This document shows positions 42,739-50,951 of a DNA stretch of 64,000 bases, piece by piece. Position numbers and translations under genes: made by a program. The stretch spans positions 186,001 through 250,000 of the forward strand of contig JBBRYX010000001.1 of assembly GCA_038237225.1 (NCBI GenBank), written 5' to 3'. The notes under the pieces are model-generated. The model did no database searches. It saw nothing but the letters and a program-made list of their open reading frames with translations, and was not told the DNA's origin. The first letter of the stretch is position 1. Each line of letters begins with the position of its first letter. This DNA comes from DASVUC01 sp038237225. GTDB taxonomy: Bacteria > Planctomycetota > Phycisphaerae > Tepidisphaerales > Tepidisphaeraceae.

Positions 42739-45700
42739 ATGAGACCTACCCTGCTTTTGATAATCTTCTGCCTTGCCGTCGTATTTTTCAGCTCGGCCGC
42801 TTCGGCGCCGGCAGCGGCGCCTGACCATGCACACGTCGAGTTCAACCGCGACATCCGCCCGATCGTCTCCGACACCTGCTTCAAGTGCCACGGCCGCGAC
42901 AAAAACGCCCGCCAGGCGGAGCTGCGGCTGGACTTGCGGGAAGAGGCGGTGAAGCCGCATGGGGACGAAAAGCTCATACCGATCGTTCCGGGGGATCTTG
43001 CCCATAGCGAGGCGTGGCGTCGCATCAGCTCCAAGGACCCCGACGACCTGATGCCGCCGCCGGACTCACACCTCGTAATAACTGACAAACAGAAGGAGAC
43101 GATCAAGCGGTGGATCGAGCAAGGCGCGGAATATCAGCCACATTGGGCTTTCCTGCCCGTGAAGCAGCCGCCGGTGCCGCAGTTTGCGCAACAGGGCTGG
43201 GTGCGCAACGAGATCGACGCATTCATCCTTGCGCGACTACAAACGGCGGGGCTCAAGCCCGCGCCGGAATCTGACAAGCGCTCGTTGATCCGACGCGTAA
43301 CGCTGGACCTCACCGGCCTTCCGCCAACCCTGGTGGAGGTCGATGAGTTCGTCAATGACCCAGCTCCAAACGCTTACGATCGCGTCGTCGACCGGCTGCT
43401 GGCCAGCCCTCGTTACGGCGAGCGGATGGCGCTCGACTGGCTTGACGCGGCCCGCTATGCCGACACCCACGGGTTCAACAACGACAGCCTGCGCTTCATG
43501 TGGCGCTGGCGCGACTGGGTCATCGAAGCGTTCAACACCAACAAGCCCTACAACACCTTCATCACCGAGCAGCTTGCGGGCGATCTGCTGCCGAGCGCGA
43601 GTCTCGACCAGAAGATTGCCTCGGCGTTCAATCGCAATCACGTGATGAACAGCGAAGGGGGCATCATCGACGAAGAGTACCGCATCGAGTACGTCGCCGA
43701 CCGCACGTCCACGGCGGGCACCGTGTTCATGGGATTAACGCTCGGATGCGCCCGGTGCCACGATCATAAATACGATCCGCTCACGCAGAAGGAATTTTAT
43801 CAGCTCTTCGCGTTTTTCAATTCGCTGGAGGAAAAGGGCCAGGTATCGGCAACGGTGGATTCCGAGCCGCTGATGAAAGCGCCGACGAACGCACAGCAGC
43901 AGGACCTGGCAACCGTCGCCCGGGAACTTAAGCCACTGGAACCCGCGCGCCTGGCGCGGGTAACCCTTGCAGAAAGCACCCAATCGCAGTGGGAGCCGAA
44001 ACTGCGCGCGCGAACCGGAAAGGCGCCGGCGCCGACAACGCAGGCACTGCTCGTCCACCTGCCGCTCGATGAGACCGAAACAACCCTTACCGACGTCGCC
44101 GACGCGGCGCGGCCTGCCGCCACGGGTAAACTGCGCGGCAAGCGAATTCCAACCACGGGCAGGATCGGCGGCGGCTTACAGCTCGACGGCGCGACGGCAG
44201 TCGACCTCGGCAAAGAGGTCGGGAACTTCGGACGCACGGACAAGTTCTCTCTCGGGGCATGGATCAAGCCCTCAGCCCCCGACGCCGGCGCCATCGTCGC
44301 CCGAATGGACGATGCGGCCGCCAATCGCGGCTTCGACCTGCTGCTCAACCACAACAAGATCGAGGCCCACATCATCAGCGCCTGGCCCGCGAACGCCCTG
44401 CGCGTCGAGACCAAACAACCGCTGGCGCCGGATCGTTGGCACCACGCATTCATCACCTATGACGGCTCCGGTAAAGCCGCGGGATTGAAGCTCTACGCCG
44501 ACGGCGAACCGGTCGAAACCGTGATCACCAACGACACCCTGACCGGCGAAAGCAAGGCCGCGAACCTCCCGCTCCTTATCGGTCGGCGGAGCACGAGCGC
44601 CCCGCTCAAGGGCGCTGTGGACGATGTGCGCATCTACGCGCGCGACCTGGCCCCTGCCGAAGTTCGGGCGGTGATGAGGATCGATCCGATCCGCGAGATC
44701 CTCGCGATCCAGTCGGAGAAGCGAACGCCCGCTCAGCGAGACACCCTGCGTGATGAATTCTTAAAAACTTCTGACGCGGAATTCCAAACCGTGCAGGCGA
44801 AGATCGACGCGATAAAAGAGCGGCAGGCGAAGATCGACGCCGCCGTGCCCACGGTGATGGTCATGCAGGAGATGATTCCGCCGCGGCCGACATTCCTGCT
44901 GAAGCGCGGCGCCTACAACGCACCGGGCGACCCCGTCTCGCCCGGCGTCCCAGCGGCCCTGCCGCCGCTACCGAAGGGCGCGCCCGCGAATCGCCTTGGG
45001 CTCGCGATGTGGTTGACGGATCCCAGCCACCCGCTGACCAGCCGCGTCGCGGTGAACCGCTTCTGGTATCAGTATTTCGGCGTCGGGCTGGTCAAAACAA
45101 TGGAGGACTGGGGCGTGCAAGGTGAGCCCCCGAGCCACCCGGAACTTCTCGACTGGCTCGCCAGCAGATTCATGCGCCCGTCGACAACCTCAGGGCAGAG
45201 CGGGTGGGATGTGAAAGCACTTCAACGACTGATCGTCACCAGCGCGACGTACCGCCAGGCCGCACACTACACCCCGGAGCTGATCGAGCGCGATCCGGAA
45301 AACCGTTTGCTGGCGCGTGGTCCGCGCATGCGCCTGTCTGCCGAAGCGATTCGCGACAACGCGCTGGCGCTCAGCGGGCTGATGGTGAACAAGCTCGGCG
45401 GGCCGAGCGTGATGCCGTATCAGCCGCCGGGGTTGTGGGAGGACGTCGTCGTCGGCGCCGACTATCCCGGCACGAAATACGTGCAGGCCCACGGGGATGA
45501 TCTCTACCGCCGCAGCATGTACACCTTCTGGAAGCGCACCGCCCCACCGCCCGCGCTGAACACGTTCGATGCCCCCGAACGCGAGTTCTGCCAGGTCCGG
45601 CGTCCGCAGACCAACACGCCGCTCCAGGCGCTGGTGCTGCTGAACGATCCAACATACCTGGAAGCCAGCCGCAAGCTCGCCGAGCGCATGATGCACGACG

Positions 45701-45960
45701 GCGGCGCCGGGATCGACGACCGCATCGCATTCGCGTTCCGCCTCGCCACCGCCCGCGCGCCTTCGCCGGATGAGCTCAAGGTGCTGCGCGCAACGTTCGA
45801 TCGGCGTCTTGCCCAGTACAAATCAAAACCCGATACCGCAAACAAGCTGTTATCGATGGGCGAATCGCCTCGCGATCCAAAGCTCGACCCGACCGAGCTG
45901 GCCGCATACACGACGCTGGCCAGCATGGTCCTGAATCTGGATGAGGTCATCACGAAATGA
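42739..45960 (+). CDS. PSCyt1-DUF1549-LamG-DUF1553 secreted protein
   Basis: The 1073-residue protein has a signal peptide (~residues 1-27). A planctomycete cytochrome-C-like heme motif CFKCH is near residue 52. DUF1549 (DAFILARLQTAGLKPAP, LTGLPPT, DWLDAARYADTHGFN) spans ~150-370. A second CARCHDHKYDP motif follows near residue 335. A concanavalin/LamG-like beta domain (LLVHLPLDET... VDDVRIYARDLAPAEV) spans ~435-645. DUF1553 (NRFWYQYFGVGLVKTMEDWG, TPLQALVLLNDP) spans ~750-1040. Such proteins are abundant in planctomycetes and are thought to act in polysaccharide handling with a DUF1501 partner; the biochemical role is unknown. Confidence 0.95.
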   Translation: MRPTLLLIIFCLAVVFFSSAASAPAAAPDHAHVEFNRDIRPIVSDTCFKCHGRDKNARQAELRLDLREEAVKPHGDEKLIPIVPGDLAHSEAWRRISSKDPDDLMPPPDSHLVITDKQKETIKRWIEQGAEYQPHWAFLPVKQPPVPQFAQQGWVRNEIDAFILARLQTAGLKPAPESDKRSLIRRVTLDLTGLPPTLVEVDEFVNDPAPNAYDRVVDRLLASPRYGERMALDWLDAARYADTHGFNNDSLRFMWRWRDWVIEAFNTNKPYNTFITEQLAGDLLPSASLDQKIASAFNRNHVMNSEGGIIDEEYRIEYVADRTSTAGTVFMGLTLGCARCHDHKYDPLTQKEFYQLFAFFNSLEEKGQVSATVDSEPLMKAPTNAQQQDLATVARELKPLEPARLARVTLAESTQSQWEPKLRARTGKAPAPTTQALLVHLPLDETETTLTDVADAARPAATGKLRGKRIPTTGRIGGGLQLDGATAVDLGKEVGNFGRTDKFSLGAWIKPSAPDAGAIVARMDDAAANRGFDLLLNHNKIEAHIISAWPANALRVETKQPLAPDRWHHAFITYDGSGKAAGLKLYADGEPVETVITNDTLTGESKAANLPLLIGRRSTSAPLKGAVDDVRIYARDLAPAEVRAVMRIDPIREILAIQSEKRTPAQRDTLRDEFLKTSDAEFQTVQAKIDAIKERQAKIDAAVPTVMVMQEMIPPRPTFLLKRGAYNAPGDPVSPGVPAALPPLPKGAPANRLGLAMWLTDPSHPLTSRVAVNRFWYQYFGVGLVKTMEDWGVQGEPPSHPELLDWLASRFMRPSTTSGQSGWDVKALQRLIVTSATYRQAAHYTPELIERDPENRLLARGPRMRLSAEAIRDNALALSGLMVNKLGGPSVMPYQPPGLWEDVVVGADYPGTKYVQAHGDDLYRRSMYTFWKRTAPPPALNTFDAPEREFCQVRRPQTNTPLQALVLLNDPTYLEASRKLAERMMHDGGAGIDDRIAFAFRLATARAPSPDELKVLRATFDRRLAQYKSKPDTANKLLSMGESPRDPKLDPTELAAYTTLASMVLNLDEVITK

Positions 45961-46293
45961 GCGGTGAATGATCCCGCGCTGAGCCTGCCCTGAGTTATCT
46001 CGAAGGGATCTGTGGTGAGGAGATCGAACCATGAAGGCCCCAGCTTCCTCAAGGGTGCTGGCGGATGGAGAGGGCGAGCAGGGCCTTGATTTCATCGGCA
46101 AGAGACGTCCCCGATCTGCGCAGGATAACGTGCCGGCGACGGCTGGCCGGTCGGCTTTTCGTCCCTGCCCCGCGGCGAGCCGGCTTGGCCGAAACCGCTT
46201 GAGCCGGTTGAGCTTGCGGCGGTATATTGGCTCCGAACCGGTGGAACGCTAATCGGCGCCGCCGGTCAGGTTAATCACTCGGTTATCCCCCTC
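45961..46293. other. Intergenic region with a dispersed-repeat fragment
   Basis: Near 45985-46012 there is a CCCTGAGTTATCTCGAAGGG fragment, a dispersed intergenic repeat seen in many bacteria. A plus-strand frame of 73 codons (46031-46252) is open but not supported by a family or strong start. No other structure stands out. Confidence 0.4.
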
Positions 46294-46800
46294 ATGGCTT
46301 GGCGAACAGCACTCCTGAACTTCGACGGCAAGCCGGGCCACACGATGGTCGATGACCGGTTCGCGGACAATCCGCCGGTCGATCAGCTTCCGCACCTCGG
46401 ATGGTTCGGCGTTTACTGCGCCTCCCCTCCCGGCGATCACTTCTGGAACCCGGACGAAGGCCCGCAACTGGACGCGATCGAAGACGATTTCGTCAAGCTC
46501 TGCGATCGACACGGCAACGGCTGGGCAGCGTACGTTCACCGGCTCGATACGCCCGGCCTGCGCGAATACTACGTCTACTTTGGCGAAGGCACATCGATCG
46601 ACAGAGTCCTGCCGGAACTGAAGACGGCGTATCCGACTTACCGACTGGAATACGAGCGCATCGACGACTTGAAGTGGGCTCAGTATCGCAAGTGGCTCGG
46701 CTGGGCGGCGACAGGGGATAACCCGCCAATGCAGCGGACCGGAGCCGCGGGTATCCTCTCTGGTGTCCAAAAGTGGTTCGGGCGCGGCTCCGGCCGCTGA
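46294..46800 (+). CDS. DUF695-like protein with repeat-type C-terminal tail
   Basis: The 168-residue protein has HLGWFGVYCASPPGD, EDDFVKLCDRHGNGWAAYVH, LREYYVYFGEG and YPTYRLEYERIDDLKW, matching the DUF695 family of small cytoplasmic proteins of unknown function. Its tail (NPPMQRTGAAGILSG, KWFGRGSGR) resembles a peptide that recurs in unrelated planctomycete proteins and may come from a dispersed DNA repeat. Family assignment is from memory. Confidence 0.62.
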   Translation: MAWRTALLNFDGKPGHTMVDDRFADNPPVDQLPHLGWFGVYCASPPGDHFWNPDEGPQLDAIEDDFVKLCDRHGNGWAAYVHRLDTPGLREYYVYFGEGTSIDRVLPELKTAYPTYRLEYERIDDLKWAQYRKWLGWAATGDNPPMQRTGAAGILSGVQKWFGRGSGR

Positions 46801-46974
46801 TCGGCATTACGTTATCTCGCGCAATTCATCGCGATTTCGTGGAGATCGCCGTGATCTCGTGGAGAGTGCCATGATCTCGTCGGAGACCCGCAGGGGGGCA
46901 GGCGCTTTCTGTCCGCCGCGTCATGGAAGCCGGCCCGCGCTTCAGGGAGGCTCGATACTCCATCACGTGAACCT

Positions 46975-47290
46975 GACTGCGCGTCACGTAACCCCGATCC
47001 CGCGTCACGAAGATGGGGATAAACGTCACAACGCACGGCACAAACGTGACTTCGCACGGCACAAACGTGACTTTGCATGGCATCAACGTGACTTTGCATG
47101 GCATCAACGTGACTTCGGGTGGCATCAACGTGACTTCGGGTGGCACAAACGTGACTTCGCATGGCACAAACGTGACCTCGCAGGGCATCAACGTGACTTT
47201 GCATCGCATCAACGTGACCGAGGATCGAGCTCACGTGATGGAACATGGGGCAGATGGGACGCTGAACCGAACAACCGTGACTGTAGATCG
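46975..47290 (+). repeat. Tandem array of about fifteen 21-bp units
   Basis: The unit CGTGACTTNGCATGGCATCA plus one base repeats exactly every 21 bases from 47013 to 47222 (nine or ten near-identical units), and more degenerate units continue on both sides. It keeps all reading frames open on both strands; on the plus strand it can read as heptapeptides (T/I)-N-V-T-S-H-G. Confidence 0.9.
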
Positions 47291-47873
47291 ATGCGTGGCA
47301 TCGCCGATCATCAGAAAGACGATGAGGCTGCCAAGCAAATATCCGCCGCAGACGCCCGCTGAGCGGCAGGCGAAGTGCCGCGCCGTCAAGCGTGGCGAGT
47401 GGCACACGATCCCGGGCACTCCGTGCGAGCCACCGCCTGGGCTTCCGTCGCCGGCGGGTCGGCCAATCGCCGCACTGCCCCCGCCCGCGCCCGCGCCGGC
47501 GGAGTCGGGGGAAACGCCGCGCGCGTTGCCCGCGCCGCCGGCCCCCCCTGTCCCTCCCGTGACGGCGATGCAGAAGGCGACGAGCGCCGCGGCGCTGGCA
47601 CTGTCCGATGTCGCCGCGGCGCTCGCGCTGCCGGATGTCGTCACGCCGCGCGAAACGTCGCGCGAAACGTCGCGCCGACCGTCGCGCGGGCCGTCGCGCC
47701 TGAGGTTGCCTCCCGCGGTTGCGGCGCGGCTGCGGTCGCTGCTCGAGCGGCACGCGGGAGGAGGGGGGGCGGGCAAGCCCCTCACCGCCGCGGAACGGGC
47801 CGAAGCGCAAGGGCTGGTGGACATCGCGGAGTTCTTCATCATCCAACGCCTGCGCCAACGGTTCGCCGCCTGA
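47013..47873 (+). CDS. Repeat-fronted Pro/Ala-rich ORF with conserved C-terminal helix
   Basis: The C-terminal ~60 residues look genuine: LRLPPAVAARLRSLLERHAG, then KPLTAAERAEAQGLVDIAEF, resembling the ends of a planctomycete protein group. The middle is Pro/Ala-rich (GRPIAALPPPAPAPAES), with an Arg-rich SRETSRRPSRGPSR stretch. The first ~90 residues are encoded by the 21-bp array and may not be translated. An alternative start is ATG 47322 (MRLPSKYPPQTPAERQ). Function unknown. Confidence 0.5.
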   Translation: MGINVTTHGTNVTSHGTNVTLHGINVTLHGINVTSGGINVTSGGTNVTSHGTNVTSQGINVTLHRINVTEDRAHVMEHGADGTLNRTTVTVDRCVASPIIRKTMRLPSKYPPQTPAERQAKCRAVKRGEWHTIPGTPCEPPPGLPSPAGRPIAALPPPAPAPAESGETPRALPAPPAPPVPPVTAMQKATSAAALALSDVAAALALPDVVTPRETSRETSRRPSRGPSRLRLPPAVAARLRSLLERHAGGGGAGKPLTAAERAEAQGLVDIAEFFIIQRLRQRFAA

Positions 47874-47888
47874 TTGCCGCGCCGCCGG

Positions 47889-47936
47889 CGCGGGCGCGGG
47901 CGCGGGCGGGGGCGCGGGCGCGGGCGCGGGCGGGGA
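47889..47936 (+). repeat. GCGGGC hexanucleotide tandem repeat
   Basis: About eight GCGGGC units, slightly interrupted, lie after the stop of the Pro/Ala-rich ORF and about 70 bases before the DUF1501 gene. Alternating purine/pyrimidine G-C DNA can form unusual structures and slips easily in replication. Confidence 0.8.
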
Positions 47937-48007
47937 TTCAACCGCCCTGCCCGGGGGCGATTCCGTTGCTCCAGCAGGCGGCTTGAGCGTATACTGTGTC
48001 CGTGGCA

Positions 48008-49504
48008 ATGGACGACTTCCTTCAACACGCACGGCTGATTTCTCGCCGCCAGCTGCTGACGCGGACGAGCCTCGGCTTGGGCGCGCTCGCGCTGACCTCG
48101 CTGATCGACCCGAAGGTTTTCGCCGCCGCCGCCGGTGAGATCGTCGCCGGCGCGACGACCGGTCCTGCGGGGGCAGGGGGGGCTGGGGGGGCGTTCAAAG
48201 CCCCGCACTTCGCGCCTACCGCCAAGCGCGTCATCTACCTCTTCCAATCCGGCGGGCCTTCGCACCTGGATTTGTTCGACTACAAGCCAAAGCTTGATGC
48301 GCTCTACGGGCAAGACCTGCCGGCGTCCGTGCGACAGGGGCAGCGCCTGACCGGGTTCACCAGCGGGCAGGCGAAGCTCCCGATGATCCCGTCGAAGTTC
48401 GCGTTCAAGCAGTCCGGCAAGAGCGGCGCGTGGGTCAGCGAGCTGATGCCGCACACCCGCCGGATCATGGACGACTTGTGTCTTGTGCGCTCGATGCATA
48501 CCGAGGCGATCAACCACGACCCGGCGATCACGCTCATGCAGACCGGCCACCAGCAGCCCGGCCGGCCGAGCATGGGCGCGTGGATCGACTACGGCCTGGG
48601 CAGCGAGAACAGCGACCTGCCGGCGTTCGTCGTGCTCGTCTCCAAAGGCAAAGCCAAGGCGGCCGCCCAGGGACTGCTCGCCCGGCTGTGGGGCAGCGGG
48701 TTCCTGCCGACGCGCCACCAGGGTGTCAAGCTGCGCAGCAAGGGCGATCCGATTCTCTATTTGTCCAACCCCGACGGGATCGATTCCGCCGTCCGGCGCG
48801 ACATGCTTGATGGCATCGGCAAACTCAACGCGATCCGCCACGCATCGCTCGCCGACCCGGAAATCGAAACGCGCATCGCGCAGTACGAGATGGCCTTCAA
48901 GATGCAGTCCAGCGTGCCGGAGCTGATGGATCTGAATCATGAGCCGCAGAGCACCTACGATCTCTACGGCCCCGAAGCCCGCACGCCCGGCACGTATGCG
49001 GCCAACGCGCTGCTCGCGCGCCGCCTCGTCGAGCGCGGCGTGCGATTCGTGCAGCTCTATCACCGCGACTGGGACCAGCACGACAACCTCCCCGGCCAGC
49101 TCACCGTCAATTGCAAAGAGACCGATCAACCCTCCGCCGCCCTCATCACGGATCTCAAGCAGCGCGGCCTGCTTGATGAGACGCTGGTGATCTGGGGCGG
49201 TGAATTTGGCCGCACCGTCTACGCGCAAGGCAACCCCACCAAGGACAACTACGGCCGCGATCATCACGGCCGCTGCTTCTCCATCTGGATGGCCGGCGGC
49301 GGAATCAAGGGCGGCATCGTCCACGGCGAGACCGACGACTTCGGATACAACGTCGTCAAGGACCCCGTCCACGTCCACGACCTCAACGCCACCATCCTCC
49401 ATTGCCTGGGCATCAACCACGAGCGCTTGACGTTCAAGTTCCAGGGCCGCCACTACCGCTTGACCGATGTCGAGGGCAGCGTGGTCAAGCCGCTTCTGGC
49501 TTGA
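48008..49504 (+). CDS. Tat-exported DUF1501 protein
   Basis: The 498-residue protein from ATG 48008 (GTG 48002 is an alternative) has a Tat signal with the twin arginines in ISRRQLLTRTSLGLGAL. The family motifs are FQSGGPSHLDLFDYKP, KSGAWVSELMPHTRRIMDDL, INHDPAITLMQTG, VQLYHRDWDQHDNLPG, VIWGGEFGRT and DDFGYNVVKDPVHVHDLNAT with its metal-like histidines, characteristic of DUF1501, an alkaline-phosphatase-superfamily relative. It is normally encoded next to a DUF1549/DUF1553 protein such as the one at 42739; here two kilobases of other DNA separate them. Confidence 0.95.
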   Translation: MDDFLQHARLISRRQLLTRTSLGLGALALTSLIDPKVFAAAAGEIVAGATTGPAGAGGAGGAFKAPHFAPTAKRVIYLFQSGGPSHLDLFDYKPKLDALYGQDLPASVRQGQRLTGFTSGQAKLPMIPSKFAFKQSGKSGAWVSELMPHTRRIMDDLCLVRSMHTEAINHDPAITLMQTGHQQPGRPSMGAWIDYGLGSENSDLPAFVVLVSKGKAKAAAQGLLARLWGSGFLPTRHQGVKLRSKGDPILYLSNPDGIDSAVRRDMLDGIGKLNAIRHASLADPEIETRIAQYEMAFKMQSSVPELMDLNHEPQSTYDLYGPEARTPGTYAANALLARRLVERGVRFVQLYHRDWDQHDNLPGQLTVNCKETDQPSAALITDLKQRGLLDETLVIWGGEFGRTVYAQGNPTKDNYGRDHHGRCFSIWMAGGGIKGGIVHGETDDFGYNVVKDPVHVHDLNATILHCLGINHERLTFKFQGRHYRLTDVEGSVVKPLLA

Positions 49505-49510
49505 GCGTCG

Positions 49511-49606
49511 TTCACTTAATCCCTGCCCTTTTTGGTTAGCGGCCCCGCTTGCGGGGCGCGGATTCCAATGAAAATCAGGCGCGAGAATGAAACAGAATCC
49601 GTATGA
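49511..49606. repeat. Dispersed ~95-bp repeat, copy 1
   Basis: The stretch from TTCACTTAATCCCTGCCCTT to CAGAATCCGTATGAG includes the hairpin GCGGCCCCGCTTGCGGGGCG. The same sequence recurs at 63782-63883. It fills most of the gap between the DUF1501 gene and cinA. Confidence 0.9.
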
Positions 49607-49696
49607 GTCACCCTTACGCGGCAGAGCACAGCCTTACGGCATCCTAACCGGGACCATATCGGGATTCGCGGGCAGGATGCGCCAATCAAACGCATT

Positions 49697-50950
49697 TTAG
49701 AAAGGGAAAACTTTTCCAAGAAGATTGTAGCGGAGCATGCTGAGGGCCATCTTTGCGGAACGGTCGCGAATCATTTCGCGGTCGCCGGTGAAGAGGTATT
49801 GCTTCGTCTGCATACCGATGCCGTCCGCCAGGGTAATGAACACGGTACCGACGGGCTTTGCTTCCGTCCCACCTGTAGGTCCGGCAATTCCCGTGACCGA
49901 CAATGCGTAATCGCTGCCCGAGCGCTCCCGAGCGCCGGAAGCCATGGACAACGCGACGTTCTCGCTCACGGCGCCATCGTGCCGCAACATTTTTTCATCT
50001 ACGCCTAGCAGAGAGGTCTTGCCTTCGTTGGCGTACGTGATCCAGCCTTGTTTGAAATAGGCGCTGGAGCCGGGGAGATCGGTGAGATATTTGGCGAGGA
50101 GACCGCCGGTGCAGCTTTCGGCGGTGGTGACGGTTTTCCCGGATTGTTTGAGGAGATTTGCGACCACTGAGGGGAGGGTGTCACTGTCGGCGCCGAAGAT
50201 CAGATCACCTAACGCCAAGGCGCAAACCGCGGATGTGGCTTCCAGCTCTTGATGGGCGTGTTCCTTATTCGGGAATCTCGCGTTGATGCGCAGAGAGACG
50301 ATTCCGCCGGAGACAGTGGTGCCCACGGAGGGGTTGCGGTCGCGCTTCATGAGCGGACCGAGTTTCTCGGCGATGGTGGATTCACCGGCGCCGAAGGTGT
50401 GGAGGGTTTTGGAGAGGATGACCCCCCTGCTGCTTTCACGTTCGATTTCCGGATTGATCGAGCGGGCGAACATGATCTTCATTTCCTTGGGGACGCCGGG
50501 CATGACGAAGATCCGGCAGCCCGAGGGAAGGCGGGCGCGGATTCCGGCGGCGGTGCCCGCGGAGTTGTCGATCATGCCGGCGCCGCGCGGGATCATCGCC
50601 TGGACGCGGTTGATCTCGGGCATGACGCGGTTGAGCTTCTGGAAGAAATCCTGGAGATTCTTCAGCCAGGCTTGGTTGAGTTCTAACGGTGCATTCATGA
50701 CGGCGGCCAGCGCCTGCCGCGTGAGATCGTCTTCGGTTGGACCGATGCCGCCGGAAATCAGGACGATCTTCGCGCGTTCGGCGGCTTCGCGAATGGCTTG
50801 CTCAATCCCCGGTTGATCGTCGGCAACGGTGATGTGGGCGAGCACGGGGATTCCGATCGACGCAAGCTGCTGCGAGAGCCAGGCGGAATTAGTGTCGACG
50901 GTCTGGCCGAGAATGAGTTCATCGCCGACGGAGAGGATGATTGCATTCAT
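49697..50950 (-). CDS. cinA: CinA-like nicotinamide-nucleotide amidase
   Basis: The 417-residue protein starts at ATG 50950, one base after the stop of the transglutaminase gene, so the upstream extension is rejected. The N-terminal MoCF-like domain (ILSVGDELILGQTVDTNSAW, SGGIGPTEDDLTRQAL, MPGVPKEM) covers ~1-170. The C-terminal amidase domain has TTAESCTGGLLAKYLTDLPG, GVDEKMLRHDGAVSENVA and SVTGIAGPTGGTE. The family deamidates NMN in pyridine nucleotide recycling and is linked with competence in some bacteria. Confidence 0.95.
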   Translation of the reverse strand: MNAIILSVGDELILGQTVDTNSAWLSQQLASIGIPVLAHITVADDQPGIEQAIREAAERAKIVLISGGIGPTEDDLTRQALAAVMNAPLELNQAWLKNLQDFFQKLNRVMPEINRVQAMIPRGAGMIDNSAGTAAGIRARLPSGCRIFVMPGVPKEMKIMFARSINPEIERESSRGVILSKTLHTFGAGESTIAEKLGPLMKRDRNPSVGTTVSGGIVSLRINARFPNKEHAHQELEATSAVCALALGDLIFGADSDTLPSVVANLLKQSGKTVTTAESCTGGLLAKYLTDLPGSSAYFKQGWITYANEGKTSLLGVDEKMLRHDGAVSENVALSMASGARERSGSDYALSVTGIAGPTGGTEAKPVGTVFITLADGIGMQTKQYLFTGDREMIRDRSAKMALSMLRYNLLGKVFPF

Positions 50951-50951
50951 G

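Noticed and set aside
46975..47290. CRISPR array
   Set aside because: Units are contiguous 21-mers with no spacers, and no cas genes are in the window.
46812..48032. A 406-codon minus-strand frame across the 21-bp array
   Set aside because: Openness is explained by the repeat period of 21 bases and by GC-rich sequence; no conserved domain is seen.
47231..49453. A 740-codon minus-strand frame opposite the DUF1501 gene
   Set aside because: It is antisense to a clearly conserved Tat-exported gene, is Arg/Ala/Gly-rich in the way of GC-driven shadows, and shows no family motif.
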